A DNA stretch of 64,000 nt, taken from Portulaca oleracea (taxonomy: Eukaryota; Streptophyta; Magnoliopsida; Caryophyllales; Portulacaceae). A program made the translations under genes and the position numbers. Positions within the stretch are counted from its first letter, which is position 1. Each line of letters begins with the position of its first letter. The notes under the pieces are model-generated. The model saw only the letters and a program-made list of their open reading frames with translations. It was not told the origin of the DNA and made no database searches. The stretch covers positions 41,048,749-41,112,748 of the forward strand of contig CM055877.1 in NCBI GenBank assembly GCA_029582165.1, written 5' to 3'. Positions 32,082 through 43,455 of the stretch are shown here, in pieces.

Positions 32082-34156
32082 TTTTTTTTTTTTGCAAAGA
32101 TAAATATCCAATATTATTATTGTAGAGAATCAGTTACAATAGCATTAATAATACAAGGAGGTGGACTATTAGACAGAAATGGGTTTTGTGGAAGGTCCAA
32201 ACACCATTGGGCCAACAAATGGACTGGTTGATTACCTTCACGCCTAATCCTACATATTTATCTAATGTTGCTTCTTTTCCATGATTCAATAACCTCTTTG
32301 GTGAGCAGCGATGTCACGCCCTTCCCCCATTTTTTCGACCTCACAACCTCCACACCTGCCAAGTAGTCACTCTCCACCACTCCATCCATCATCCCTTTCT
32401 CCTGGCGGACTTCAATGGCTAATTTTATGGCCTTCAGCTCCGCCACTTCCGCCTCCCAATTTGTCGTCCATTTCTTCCCCACCGCCTAGAGGAAAGATCC
32501 TCTACTATCCCGAGCCACACATCCTGCTGCCACCGTCCCCCTTTTCCGTTCACACGTTGCGTCGCAATTAATCTTGATACCCCCCTCCCAGACTTTTCAT
32601 TTCCTATTCTGCAGTTCCTCACCTCTCTCTCTGCTCAACTGTACGTGTTTTCTGCCCTATTTGCCACATCTGAGCTAGCTGGGAGGCGACCGTGTATGCA
32701 GAATTTGTTTCGTGCCCACCATATGCTCCACATCCCATACTAACATCTTGCTACTTCTTCGCTTGCGAGAGAATGCATCATATTCCAGCACTATTCCTCC
32801 CCATTTTCGCCCGACATTTCTTTTACAGTTGTCATCCTACGTGTTCGCAAACCTCATCGGTCCATTGACAGTCAAAGAACACATGTCATAAGGTCTCTAT
32901 TGCTTCCCCACAGAGGTCACACATCGGTGATTCTACCGCCCTTCTTCGGTTTAGGTTTGCCTTTGTTGGAAGAATATTCCTAGCCAATCTCCACATTATG
33001 TTGCGAATCCTTGGGTGGATTGGTAGGTTCCAGATTGCCTTCCACACATGTTGCTTGGTATTTCCTGATGATGACGAGATTAAGGAGTTGCAGGCTAGGT
33101 TAAAAGCCACTTTTAACTGTGTATTCTACATTATTCGTGAACATCCAGCGAATCTGATCCGGTTGTGGGTTTGATGGCAAAGGAATCGCCATAATGGATT
33201 TGACCGTGTCTTCTTCAAAATTTTTTTGCATCATCTGTTCATCTCATTCAACACCTTCTTCTCGCTTAATTAGGTGATCAACCTTCTACTCCTCTTTCCC
33301 TGTTGGGGTTGGCCCCAGGAAGTAGGATCCTTCAACACTGACCCATCTATCCCCCCATAATTTAATGGATGCCTCCTTTTCCACAGTCCATCCCAACCCC
33401 CGATTCAGCAAGTCACGAACCTCCAGGAGACTCCTCCATACAAAACTTGGTCTATAACCACCTGTTGCTGTCTGTAGAGTCCCGCATGGGGAATATCGCG
33501 CCTTCAGAAGTTTTGTTACCATCTTGTCTGGTTGTGTGATAATACGCCAGGACTGTTTGGCTAGCATTGCCAGGTTGAAATGCTCCATGTCACGGAATCC
33601 CATTCCCCCTGCATTCTTCCTATGACACATCTTAGTCTAGCTCACCCAGTGAATCCCCCATTTCTCCGGGTCACCTTTCCACCAGTAGTTATTCATCATA
33701 CTCCGAATATCCCCGTGAAAGGATTGTCGTAGCTTGAAGATACTCATGGCATATATTGGAATTTCTTGAATAATTTCTTTCAACAAAATTTCCCTTCGCG
33801 CTTGTGAAAGGAGTTTCTCCTTCCATCCCTGCATCTTTTGCCAAGCTTTTTTCTTCAGTTCTTCAAGGATGATCTTCTTTGATTTACCGATTATGAGTGG
33901 CTAACCCAAGTATCGTTTTTGTTCCGGCATTTCCTTCATCTCCAGTATCTCCAACAGCCTGTCTTTCCGTCGATCTTCCACGTTTCCACTGAAGTAAATT
34001 TTTGACTTGACGAAATTTACTTGTATTCCCGCAACACCGATTTGAGAGCGTGTCCCTCCTCATTTGTTGCTTTGATGAAGAAGATGCTATCATCAGCAAA
34101 TAATAAGTGTGATATGGCCGGAGCCGTCCTGCATATCTTCACTCCACTCCAGCAAA
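32082..34156 (-). mobile_element. 5'-truncated L1-type LINE with 14-bp TSD
   Basis: Flanked by TTATTGCACATAAG (32068-32081 and 34157-34170). The poly(A) tail is the T tract at 32082-32093, so the element reads leftward. Decayed ORF2 pieces in order: FADDSIFF near 34100, QGWKEKLLSQARREILLK (33834 down), NNYWWKGDPEKWGIHW, KNAGGMGFRDMEHFNLAMLAKQ, LWGDRWV, zf-RVT (WRLARNILPTKANLNRR, CDLCGEAIE) and an RNase H remnant (EAEVAELKAIKLAIE). Truncated just upstream of the FADD box. Several frame changes and stops. Confidence 0.9.
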
Positions 34157-34340
34157 TTATTGCACATAAGGTACGTTGTAATTAATTGACATTAATTTCT
34201 ATCATCAACAGTGTAATTTTTTTCAAACAATCCAAACAATGAAGCAATTCAAACAAATAATATCTCCCAAATATAAATATCACCTTTTAGGGATCATTCT
34301 TATATTGTCAAACATTTTATTTTAGTAAATTATTTTTAAG

Positions 34341-34458
34341 AGGTAACATTCTTCTTCTTCTTTTTCTTCTTCTTCTTCTTCTTCTTCTTCCAAACAATTT
34401 ATTTGAGCATATTTTTTTTCGATAATTTTATTTGAGCATATTATATTTAAGAGGTAAC

Positions 34459-34502
<44 letters not shown>

Positions 34503-34595
34503 TTATTATTATTATTATTGTTATTATTATTGTGTTATTGTTATTATTATTCTTATTGTTGTTGTTATTATTATTATTATTTTTTGGCAAAAATT
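34341..34595. repeat. (TTC)n and (TTA)n microsatellites
   Basis: Two TTC runs (about 34350-34392 and 34461-34500), each following an AAGAGGTAACA word, then a TTA/TTG run to 34580. The last part merges with the A-rich tail of the next minus-strand LINE. Confidence 0.85.
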
Positions 34596-35958
34596 TAAAT
34601 GCCGCTTCATTAAAAGGGTCCCAAAGAATTTAGGGAAACCCAACACCAAATACAAACCAACAACTCAATTATGCTAAAATGAAATCAATACATTCAACAT
34701 ATTTCCTAGATTTCCTAGCTAAATGCAGATATCTAAGCAACATTTGAGATTTGATCTTCTTCACGGTATACTCCACGCTCCTTTGATTTCCTTTGAATCT
34801 CAATTCATTCCGGTTGTCCCAAACAGAGCAAATGATATTAGTAATACTTGCAGCAGCAAGTATGTTGATAGCTTTGGATTTTTTAGCATGGCTCCATCTA
34901 CTCACCCATTGTTGTAAAGAGGTATATGAATCTGCATTCCCCAGCCACTAAGCTATACATTTCCTGATCTCAGTAACATAATCACACTTGAACAGAATGT
35001 GTTCAACAGTTTCTTCATGCCCATAACAGAAACTGCAGTTTCTGTTTATTGAACATCCATGCTCAGCCAGTCTAGCCGCCACTGGTAACCTATTATGCAT
35101 GCTTAACCATGAAATGAAGGATCATTTGTGGCAAAGAAGACACCAAATTGATCTCGCCCAAGAGACTTTGTCAGACTTGGTATTAATCTCCCTATAAATC
35201 CCAGAAACAGATGGTTTCTGACTGAGTAAATCCTTAACAGTACTCGGTAAATCATCCTTAACCTTGTAAATTTTCTTCCAATACCAACAAGAGTCACCTT
35301 TAGGTGTTGTATCCTTCCAAATGTTCTTCTTAATATGCTTTGTGTGGACCCATTGAATCCACAAGCTCTCCTTCTGTTCCTGAATTTCCCAAACTAACTT
35401 TCCAATACAAGCTTTGTTCCAATTATGAGGGTTCCTTAGACCAATTCCACAAAACTTCTTAGGAGAGCACATAGTCTCCCAATTTATCTAAGGCACACGC
35501 TTGTAACTACTCTCACCACTCCATATGAAATTTCTGCAAATTTGTGTAACTTTATCAATTACAGCTTTTGGAAGCATGAAAATTCTAGCCCAATAGCCAA
35601 AGATGCCAAGAAGAATAGAATTTACCAAAGCCACCCTCCCATCATAAGAAATTTTCCTTGAGGACCAACCCTTAATACGAGTTGTCATTTTATCCACTAA
35701 AGCAACACAATCAATAGAAGACAGTATGTTTGCTGTAATTGGGACTCCCAAATAGCGGAAAGGAAGATGATCTTCATGGAAATGAGTAATAGACTTGATT
35801 CTTGCTCTGACTTCTTCAGTGCAACCCTCCATGACCATTTGAGATTTACTAGGATTAGCTCTAAGACCCGTAGCTAATCCAAAATGCTCAAACACATCCA
35901 TAATTTTCTGCACGTACATGTCATCTTCACTGCTCATAAAATTTGTATAAACAATCAA
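34596..35958 (-). mobile_element. 5'-truncated L1-type LINE, third copy
   Basis: The plus strand starts TTTTTTGGCAAAAATTTAAATG, the reverse of a LINE 3' end that follows the TTA repeat. The minus frames give LIVYTNF (just after the FADD box) and TGLRANPSKSQMVMEG, then PFRYLGVPITA, GWSSRKISYDGRVALVNSIL, FIWSGESSYKRVP, KKFCGIGLRNPHNWNKACIGK and DNRNELRFKGN. This family lacks an RNase H domain; its ORF ends at 34669. Stops near 35487 and 35121 break it. No target duplication could be fixed because the left flank is simple repeat. Confidence 0.85.
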
Positions 35959-37062
35959 ATTTTTATTTATTTTTATTTGTATCTGTCTTACATTGCAATA
36001 CTCTTACAAATTAAACACTTGCATGAAATTATAAACGGTTAAAATATGAATACTTAAAATTTATACATTTTGTTGTCAAGGTAAGCCATTTCTAATGCAT
36101 ACATGTAGGAAAATGGATTCAACTTCTTGACTATATCGCTGGAGCTACTGAAGGTCAAATGTGAGGTATTATATATGTATAACTTCTTTTCCTACAGAAT
36201 TATTTACAAACATGAAATTAATTTAGTACCTTACTTTTATTTTATGTTTTATAATTCATTCAGAACAACCTCAATATTCGTAAACATTCAAATTTCCTAT
36301 CAATTTGTAACATATATACACCACCTTTTTGAGCAAAATATATATCTATAGCATTAAAAATCTGTAACTCTTTTTTTTTATTGAAATGATTTATTTTCAC
36401 CATTAGATTTTATTGTAAATAAGTTACATTATTTTAGCATTCTATGTGGCCATACGTTTTAGCCCATGAATATATTTTATTGTAATTAATTGACATTGAT
36501 TTCTACCATTAATAATAATATATAAACTAGCAAAATGATAAACATCTTGCATCTCACCTAAATCACTCACAGAATTAAATGTAAGTATATTTAAATTATT
36601 ATAAAAGTATGTTTCATTATTTTCAGGGTTATTATAACTTACAAACAATATAAAAATATTTATTTATTTATATTATTTCATAAATGTAAAACTATGCATA
36701 AATTGTGAATTTTCTACTATGATTGATAAAATTAACTATTATTTTTTTATCACCTAGCAAATAAGTATCAGACTCTTGTAGTTGATAAATATATATAATT
36801 ATTAGAGAAGTATTATTAAAAGTTAACAAAATGTGTCATTGTCCAATAAACTATTATGGCTCTGTTCAGCAACAACGTTTAGGTTAGCGTTTAGCGTTTT
36901 CAAAAAATTATTACGTCAAATTTTAAGTGTTTGGTAACACAATGACGTTTGATGCTAAATTCTTTTGACGTTGGCACTGGTAACGTCAAAGAACCCCATT
37001 AGTGTTTAGTAGCATGTGTTCCAAAAATGCCCTTATTGGTCATGTCCTTGCCGTTTGCCACT
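35959..37062. other. AT-rich old repeat, non-genic
   Basis: Related to sequence at 47740-48110 and in part to 34171-34340. Shared words include ACTCTTACAA.TTAAACA, ATTTTGTTGTC and AAGCCATTTCTA; a second match is GTAATTAATTGACATT. An exon-like piece after an AG at about 36108 (KWIQLLDYIAGATEGQM) was seen but not identified. The stretch 36855-37062 begins GGCTCTGTTCAGCAAC and is probably the left part of a hAT MITE. Confidence 0.4.
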
Positions 37063-37295
37063 TCCTTAAACATTAAAAAGAGAGGATGACAAGTTACTGT
37101 TCATTTAGGATGAATTACTATTATTCAAATGGCAATCTTGTGAATTCCTCCAACTTGAATACTTATTCTATGTCTTTACCATTTTATTTACAGTACTTAT
37201 TTTACTGTTAATTTTTATACTGGCATATGTTCATTCCATCTTTTCAGTCTTTTGCTATCAGCCTGATTGCCCTAAAAGCAGACCTTACTCCTCCT

Positions 37296-37298
<3 letters not shown>

Positions 37299-37327
<29 letters not shown>
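37299..37327. repeat. (CT)n microsatellite
   Basis: A CT run directly after the NYN fragment on the minus strand. It creates a false run of alternating Glu-Arg in the NYN reading frame. Confidence 0.9.
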
Positions 37328-37329
<2 letters not shown>

Positions 37330-37495
37330 GGTTTTCTGGGATGTGAGTGGTGTCACCGTAGGCGGAGATGGAGACGGAGCTAAAGTAATCCAAGTTGATT
37401 AGGGCTGGCCTTATATTCTTAGCTATGGCGTGTGGATCGTATCCTTTTGGGGCGGCGCAGTTCTCGATATCCCACCACATCGACGTCTTCGCCCT
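37328..37495 (-). pseudogene. captured NYN-domain gene fragment (MARF1/limkain-b1-like)
   Basis: Minus-strand reading gives AKTSMWWDIENCAAPKGYDP, then HAIAKNIRPALINLDY and SVSISAYGDTTHIP. This is the start of an NYN (PIN-like nuclease) domain as found in plant MARF1-type proteins. The Asp of WWDIENC is one of the conserved acidic residues. The match stops where a CT microsatellite begins, so only the first ~55 residues of the domain are present. It is inside Helitron A, between two identical 24-bp direct repeats (37133-37156 and 37647-37670). A captured 5' exon fragment, not a working gene. Confidence 0.8.
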
Positions 37496-38181
37496 CTTGT
37501 AATCTCCTCCTCCTCCTCCGTCAGACCCTACTACTTCCCCACCAATCAGATTGATTCAAGATCAACTTTCTTATTTCAACTTTGAATTCAAATTCCCAGT
37601 ATCAAACAAGAAATTCAGAATTACAGATTAGAGAAGAGAGAGATAACAATCTTGTGAATTCCTCCAACTTGTTTGTTAGATAGAACTTGGTTCCGGTGGA
37701 TGTGAAGTACTTCTTTTGCTCACTAGACTTGCACTTTCTTTGTCAATAGAGTCTAAATTTTGTGGTCTACTTTTATGATCACGGGTTAGTGTATCATAGA
37801 AATAGTGTGCAAACTTCAATGTGTTTGATTTCTTGCAAGAAATCAGAATATTAGACTTGAGTGCATCTACTCCAGGCACAAATGGCCAACCCTAACTCGA
37901 TTAATTTATTTTCTATTCAATGATTTTACTGTTAATTATGTGCCAAATATTTCGAGAGTCACGTGCATTAAAAATCGGAAACCTAAACTAAAATTAGCAA
38001 CAAACGTTGGGGATTTTAAGGTTCTTTTATGTGTTTGGATACTCAAGCCTGCTACATATCACGGGTTTCTTCAAATTAGCATGCTGCTTCTTTGCTAATC
38101 AAATTTATGCAGATTTTAAGCAAGCTTCATCAGTGTGTTGTTTATTCTTCTGAAACTGCTCATGATGGGTTTTTGTGTGCA

Positions 38182-38275
38182 GATCTTTCATATGGAAAAC
38201 CAAGCTTGATTATGATGAAGACCTTAATGGATTCAGTAAGGGCTATCGTCATGTCTTCTACCAAGACAGACCTGG
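38182..38275 (+). pseudogene. unidentified captured exon
   Basis: Preceded by a good acceptor (TTTTGTGTGCAG) and followed by a plausible donor (CTG|GTTAAT). The frame reads SFIWKTKLDYDEDLNGFSKG then YRHVFYQDRPG. The composition and the splice sites look like a real exon carried by Helitron A. I do not recognise the protein. A second possible exon edge (GTGGATGCAG|TAAC) lies near 38380. Confidence 0.4.
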
Positions 38276-40987
38276 TTAATCTTTTTTTTCTTTCTTTCTT
38301 TCTTTCTTATCTTTTGGGATTGATCTTTCATCTTTTTTTTATGGGCTTCTAACGCCATTTTGATGGGTTTGTGGATGCAGTAACTGCTAATCCTTGGGAA
38401 ACTTCATAATACCCAAGAAGAACAATCACATTAGAGCCCTCTATGAGAGAAATTTGTGAGTTCCCCTCATTAAAAAAAAGAGAGACAAAGATGATCACTT
38501 TATTCAATTGGTGCTTATTTTGACTTTAATTCAATTAATTATACTTTTATTATGTCGAGAACTTGGTTTTATGATTGAATTTGACAATGATTGATGGGTG
38601 CATTTTTGTTTTGCATGTGGATTGCCTTTTCTTTAAGTTACCATAAAGTAGGCTTAGTTTTGTAGAAAATGAAGTACAAGTTTGATTTATCCATGCTAAT
38701 GAGCTTCTGTGGCCATTGGCTTAAGCTCAAAGTACTCTATTGATCGAATTTTTCGGAACTATTGTGGATTATTACCCTGAGATTAGATGGGAATGAGGCT
38801 GTGGAGTAGTATTTAAACCGTGACTATGAAGTTCAATGAAAAATAGAATTTGAAAAGGGAGATGCAAGTAATAACAGTGGCTCAACATAAGGCATACTTG
38901 AAATTTTGACAGTTCTGGTTGTATTGATGATATGGTTGTGCTTTCCACAAAGAGATTCTGATGAAGCATTATTGCATTAATAAAGTTGATGACTTATGGT
39001 AATTAGGGATAAAATCCTTCCATTCTTTTATTTAAGGTTCAGTTTTGACACTTTTGTGGTCATTGAATGCAATTACATTCCATTCTTTTATTTATTAAAC
39101 CTTATTGTTTTACAGTACCTGGAAGTTATGTGTTCTTTGACTGTGATTGCTTTAAACACTTAAAACATATTTAAAGTCAGAAGACTCATACGTTTGATGT
39201 GTTATTTATGGCTAAAAATATTAATAAAATCCGTGCCGCTGTTGATGGCGTTAAATGATAATTAGGAGATTTTAGTATCATATTAGGAGATTTTTAGTAT
39301 AAACTATCAGTGGACAAAAGGATAATTTAAGGATGATATACATTAATTTCTTGCTGCCTTTTCCTTACCTCTTATTCCATCTTTTTATTAAAGTCGAACA
39401 AGTGTGTATGGTGTTGTTATTGCTGGACCCTTCTTTGGTAGGGTATAAGTATTATTATTGTTGTGCTCCTATACATGCTCTAATTTATGCTTGAGCTATA
39501 ATTGTAAAATGGGAAAAAAAACAGGAGGGAATAAAAAAGGAAAAAGGGTTGTTACTTTTTAGCCACCAATTGATCGTACTAATGATGGAAGTCCACTAGC
39601 TAGATCTATTGGAAACCCATTTACAATAGTCATTAGAAATTAGGGGTATTGCCATCAAACACAAAGCAAAAGAATCGATATTCGTTCTGCTATGCTCTGT
39701 TTGATGCTTTTTGGAAAGCCCTAAAATTGGTAGTTGTTACCAAGCATTATTCAGGGACCAAAACACATATGAATAAACAATATGTAGTTTGAATAGATGT
39801 AGAATTACTGATCAGATTCTGCAATTGGTTCCAAATATTCAGTGACGAAAACACAATTCATTTTAGTCCATATATTAAGTGAAGTGTATGTATGCTTCTT
39901 TGACAGGTCTTCAACATGCTAATTTGTTTTAATGCTCAAATTATCCCTAGACTTTTGCCCAACTCTGATTTATTTGTAGCTGCGTGGAATTTTATTTTTA
40001 ATTCTTGACGAGTTGTTGATCTACCCTTGATTTTTCGTGATTTTGTTGTTATGAGTTTACTGAAGAATTTTCTATAGGACTGGGAGGGGCATTTATGTTT
40101 TGTATGGGGTAGGTTTTTGTTGGTTTAATAGATGTTTGCTAATTGGTTTTGTTTCATACAAGGTAAGTTTTTGTTGGTTTAATAGATGTCCTAAATGCTA
40201 ATTGTGGTTTAAACATTCAAAAAAGGTCGGAGAGTTTATGTTCTTTTGGATGCACGGATGTGGGTATTGATTTGGTTGTGCTTATGATGCCACATAGGTT
40301 GTGCTTATGGTGCATGAATGTGAGTATTGATTTGATCTGGAAATTTTGAACATCAATGAGTGCAGTGGCCACAACGGGTATGTAAATGTTGGTTCCTTTT
40401 TTAGATCAATATGATGCTACTATTATGACTGGAAATTTTGTTCTACCATATATGACAATTCTTATAGATTTGTAGGCTTGATTTTTCAGATTTGCTGGTC
40501 TCAAGTTATTATGTTGTCAAGTAATGCATATCGGATCATATGAAGTTGTCACTCTTTTCTACTGGTTAAGTTTGGGTTGTTTGGTTTTCATTTTTCATTT
40601 TTTAGTTTTGATTACTGTTTATATTTGGAATGCCAATGGTGTTGAATTTCTATTTTGGTTGTGCTTGTTGAATTTCGACAAATTGAAGTTTATACGATAC
40701 GACTTCTTTTTCCCATATTACATTTTTCTTGTAAAGTTGTATTACTTACTATATTCACCGCGCGCATCGCGCGTGTTTTTATGACTATATATCCTTAAAC
40801 ATTAAAAAATCCCTATTCACTTTCACTGTTCAAATTGACTTTGTTACTGTTCAAATGACATTTTGATAGTTTTCCCCAACGTCAAGCCTTATTCCATCGC
40901 CTTTACAATTTTATTTACTTATTTTACTTTTTTTGTTCCCTCAAAACCAATAGCGCAACGCCAGTGTCAAACATTTGGCTTTCACTC

Positions 40988-40997
<10 letters not shown>

Positions 40998-41053
<56 letters not shown>
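40998..41053. repeat. (TC)n microsatellite
   Basis: A C run followed by about 28 TC units in Helitron B, at a position comparable to the CT run in Helitron A. Confidence 0.95.
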
Positions 41054-41056
<3 letters not shown>

Positions 41057-42305
41057 AGGGTTAGGGTTTGGTAGGAGCTTGTGTTCACTATGAGCTCTCA
41101 GTAGTATGTAGGACCCCCAAATTTTTATCAAACCCTAACCCTCTCTTCTGATGCCTATGGAAGTGGCTTGGGTAGGAGCTTGTGTTCACTGGAGAACCAC
41201 CAGACTTTCGCAGTTGCTGTTTATTTCATCCTTATCAAGGCTATTTAGGTTACAATATATCTTTTTGATTCCTTTCTTGTTAATTGATTTATTTAATTGT
41301 TCGATTGATAGTCAAAGATCTTTATTTTTTATTCCTTTCTTGGTTAATTGATTTCTTCTGCTATTTGATTTATAAGTTCCGATGTCTTCTAATTTGGTGA
41401 GTTTTATGTTGGATTATTGATTTGTTTGTTGGTAGTTTCTAATTTTGTGGGTTTTTGTTATAGATTATTTTGAATAAAGATGTGCCGGATTTGAGAAAGA
41501 AGGGGCAACTTCTGGATGTACTCTAATTTGGTGCCCCCGATGGGAAAAACTCAAATTGTTACCTCAAATTTGCTCTAAGTATGATCTTTATATACCAACT
41601 ACCATTTATTTGTTTATACATTGCTTGAATTTCTGCCTTTTTGAAGTTTCAATTGATGTTTTAGCAGTTGGAGTGTGGTATTTTTGTGTTAATTCCAAGA
41701 GTGGACTTAAAACTGTTCATTATCCTTTTTGTAGCATTTACCCCAATGTATCTAAATGAATAGCTTTAATGGTTTTTTTTTCTCTTCATGTTTGAGCAAA
41801 AAAACGTGAATTATCAATTAATTTGGTAAACTTGCACATTCTGAATTTGGATGACAATATACTCACAAGAAACATCCCTCATGAGATGGCTACCACCACA
41901 AAAATACTGTCATTGCCACAAAGCCTACATAATCAAAAATCCAGTTTTAGGCATTTTTGGGTTCGCAACTAAGGAGCATGGTTGGTAGTATTTTAATTTT
42001 TTTTCTTAATCATCTTACTTATTTGATTAAATTGTCTCTCTCTGTTTTCATTAGTAGTTTACTTGATGTCATTTAGAAGTTAATTAGAGCCCTAATAATG
42101 TGTTTGGCTGAAAATCTCCACAAGTTTGTCCTAATTCGACTTGTTCTGAGATATTTTCTATTGTGATCATGTTATTGCCAGAAATTTACATGTTTAGTTA
42201 TAACCTACAAGTCAATAGTTAAATTGATCCATGACATAAACAACACTTATGACAGTAAGTTAAGGTTTTAGTTTATGGTTAATTGAGTTATTTTACTCAG
42301 TAGTA

Positions 42306-42513
42306 CTCCCGCTGTTCCAAATTAATTATCATTTTGACTAGTTTTTACCGTTAATTATTCATAAATTACAATGAGTTACAATATAAAGTTACCTCCGTTA
42401 TAATTATTATGAAATCATCTTTCTAATGATGGTAACTTCATATTGTCAACTCATTATAATATGTGAGTAATTAACGGTCAAAATTTAATCAAAGTGATAA
42501 TTACTTTTGGGGA
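42306..42513. mobile_element. Stowaway-like MITE, decayed
   Basis: The left end CTCCCGCTGTTCCAAATTAA and an inverted relative at the right (GATAATTACTTTTGGGGA) bracket inverted words such as TTTTTACCGTTAATTA / TAATTAACGGTCAAAA. This fits a Tc1/mariner MITE with a damaged right terminus. Confidence 0.5.
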
Positions 42514-42742
42514 TTTTAATGCGTGGTCATGGTCTCTCTTGCTGATTTCAATATTTCTCTGGGTTTTTGACACATTTTTCTTGTCAATTAGCATTCTTGG
42601 TATCATAATTGATTGAAAATTTGTGATTTGTTTTTCATTTCAAAATTAGCTTCTACATTTTGTTAATGTATGATGTTCTGTGTTGGATTGGGTGGAATGT
42701 TGGCTTTTGAGGTTCTTTTCTAATAAGACTACTACATGGTAC

Positions 42743-43455
42743 TCAGGTGTTGAACTGTTGGCTTCTTTTTGTGATATTCTTCTCAGGAAAGGCGAAATTG
42801 AAACCATATTGACGATGCTATTGAGGACTCACTTACACGGTATGGTATTTACAATTCTACGCTAATTTGTTAATGTATAGTAATCCAATTCATATTCCTT
42901 AATTGACTCTTTTTTTTGTTTAGGTAGGTTAAGATAATTGCATATGTGAGTGATAAATATATGTTTGCTGAATACCAGTAACCCCTTTGTTTCATCCCAT
43001 TCTTCTTTTATCGTTATTTTCGTTTATTGACTTCTTCAATCTTAATTAACATTGTTTACATATGATCAACAAGTTGCTCTTTTGGAGTTACTCTTTGATA
43101 AGGGTTCCAATGATGACCATGCAAGAAACATCTTGACGTGACTGAAGTTAACAATGTTGTAGTCAATTCACATCAAAGATGGAAGAAATGGTAAACTTGA
43201 TCTAAACATATATGATTGTCTTACTACTGTTGGGAAGTTAGTGCCAAAATTATGTAATTATGCTTTTTTTTTTCCTTTCTAGCTGACTGATTTTACATTG
43301 GCAAGGTAGAAGAAGGAAACATTGCCGAATATCTAGCAGAAAATGCAAACGCATGCCCCGGGCTTGATTTTACTCTCAATGTTTTCACAACCGAGTTTTG
43401 GTCAACCTACAAAACATCTTATCTTAATCTTCCTTCCAAAATGGCGATGCCCTAA
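42743..43455 (+). pseudogene. captured cullin (CUL1-like) gene segment with introns
   Basis: Four exon-like blocks, in order, match the middle of a cullin. Block 1, 42743-42839: SGVELLASFCDILLRKGE, then in a shifted frame DDAIEDSLTR. Block 2, about 42924-42979: VKIIAYVSDKYMFAEY. Block 3, about 43069-43190: LLFDKGSNDDHARNILT, a stop, then frame-shifted QFTSKMEEM. Block 4, about 43283-43455: LTDFTLARVEEGNIAEYLAE, then PGLDFTLNVFTTEFWSTYKT and LNLPSKM. Acceptors (TTTAG, TTCTAG) and donors (GTATGG, GTAAAC) are still visible between them, so genomic DNA rather than an mRNA copy was captured. Two frameshifts and a stop show it is dead. Cullins are scaffolds of ubiquitin ligases; this piece lacks both the N-terminal repeats and the neddylation domain. 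Confidence 0.85.

Larger units (their letters stand above)
37063..40788 (+). mobile_element. Helitron A, gene-capturing, non-autonomous
   Basis: The left end TCCTTAAACATTAAAAA matches the left end of Helitron B (40792). The right end has the GC hairpin CCGCGCGCATCGCGCG, then about ten bases to GACTAT, matching B's end except that CTAG has become CTAT. No Rep/helicase is found. Inside are pieces of host genes with intron-like surroundings: an NYN-domain fragment on the minus strand and an unidentified exon on the plus strand. Flanks fit A/T insertion only loosely on the left. 3.7 kb. Confidence 0.65.

Noticed and set aside
37676..37879. Minus-strand frame in Helitron A
   Set aside because: No splice context and no resemblance to any family I know, so not supported.
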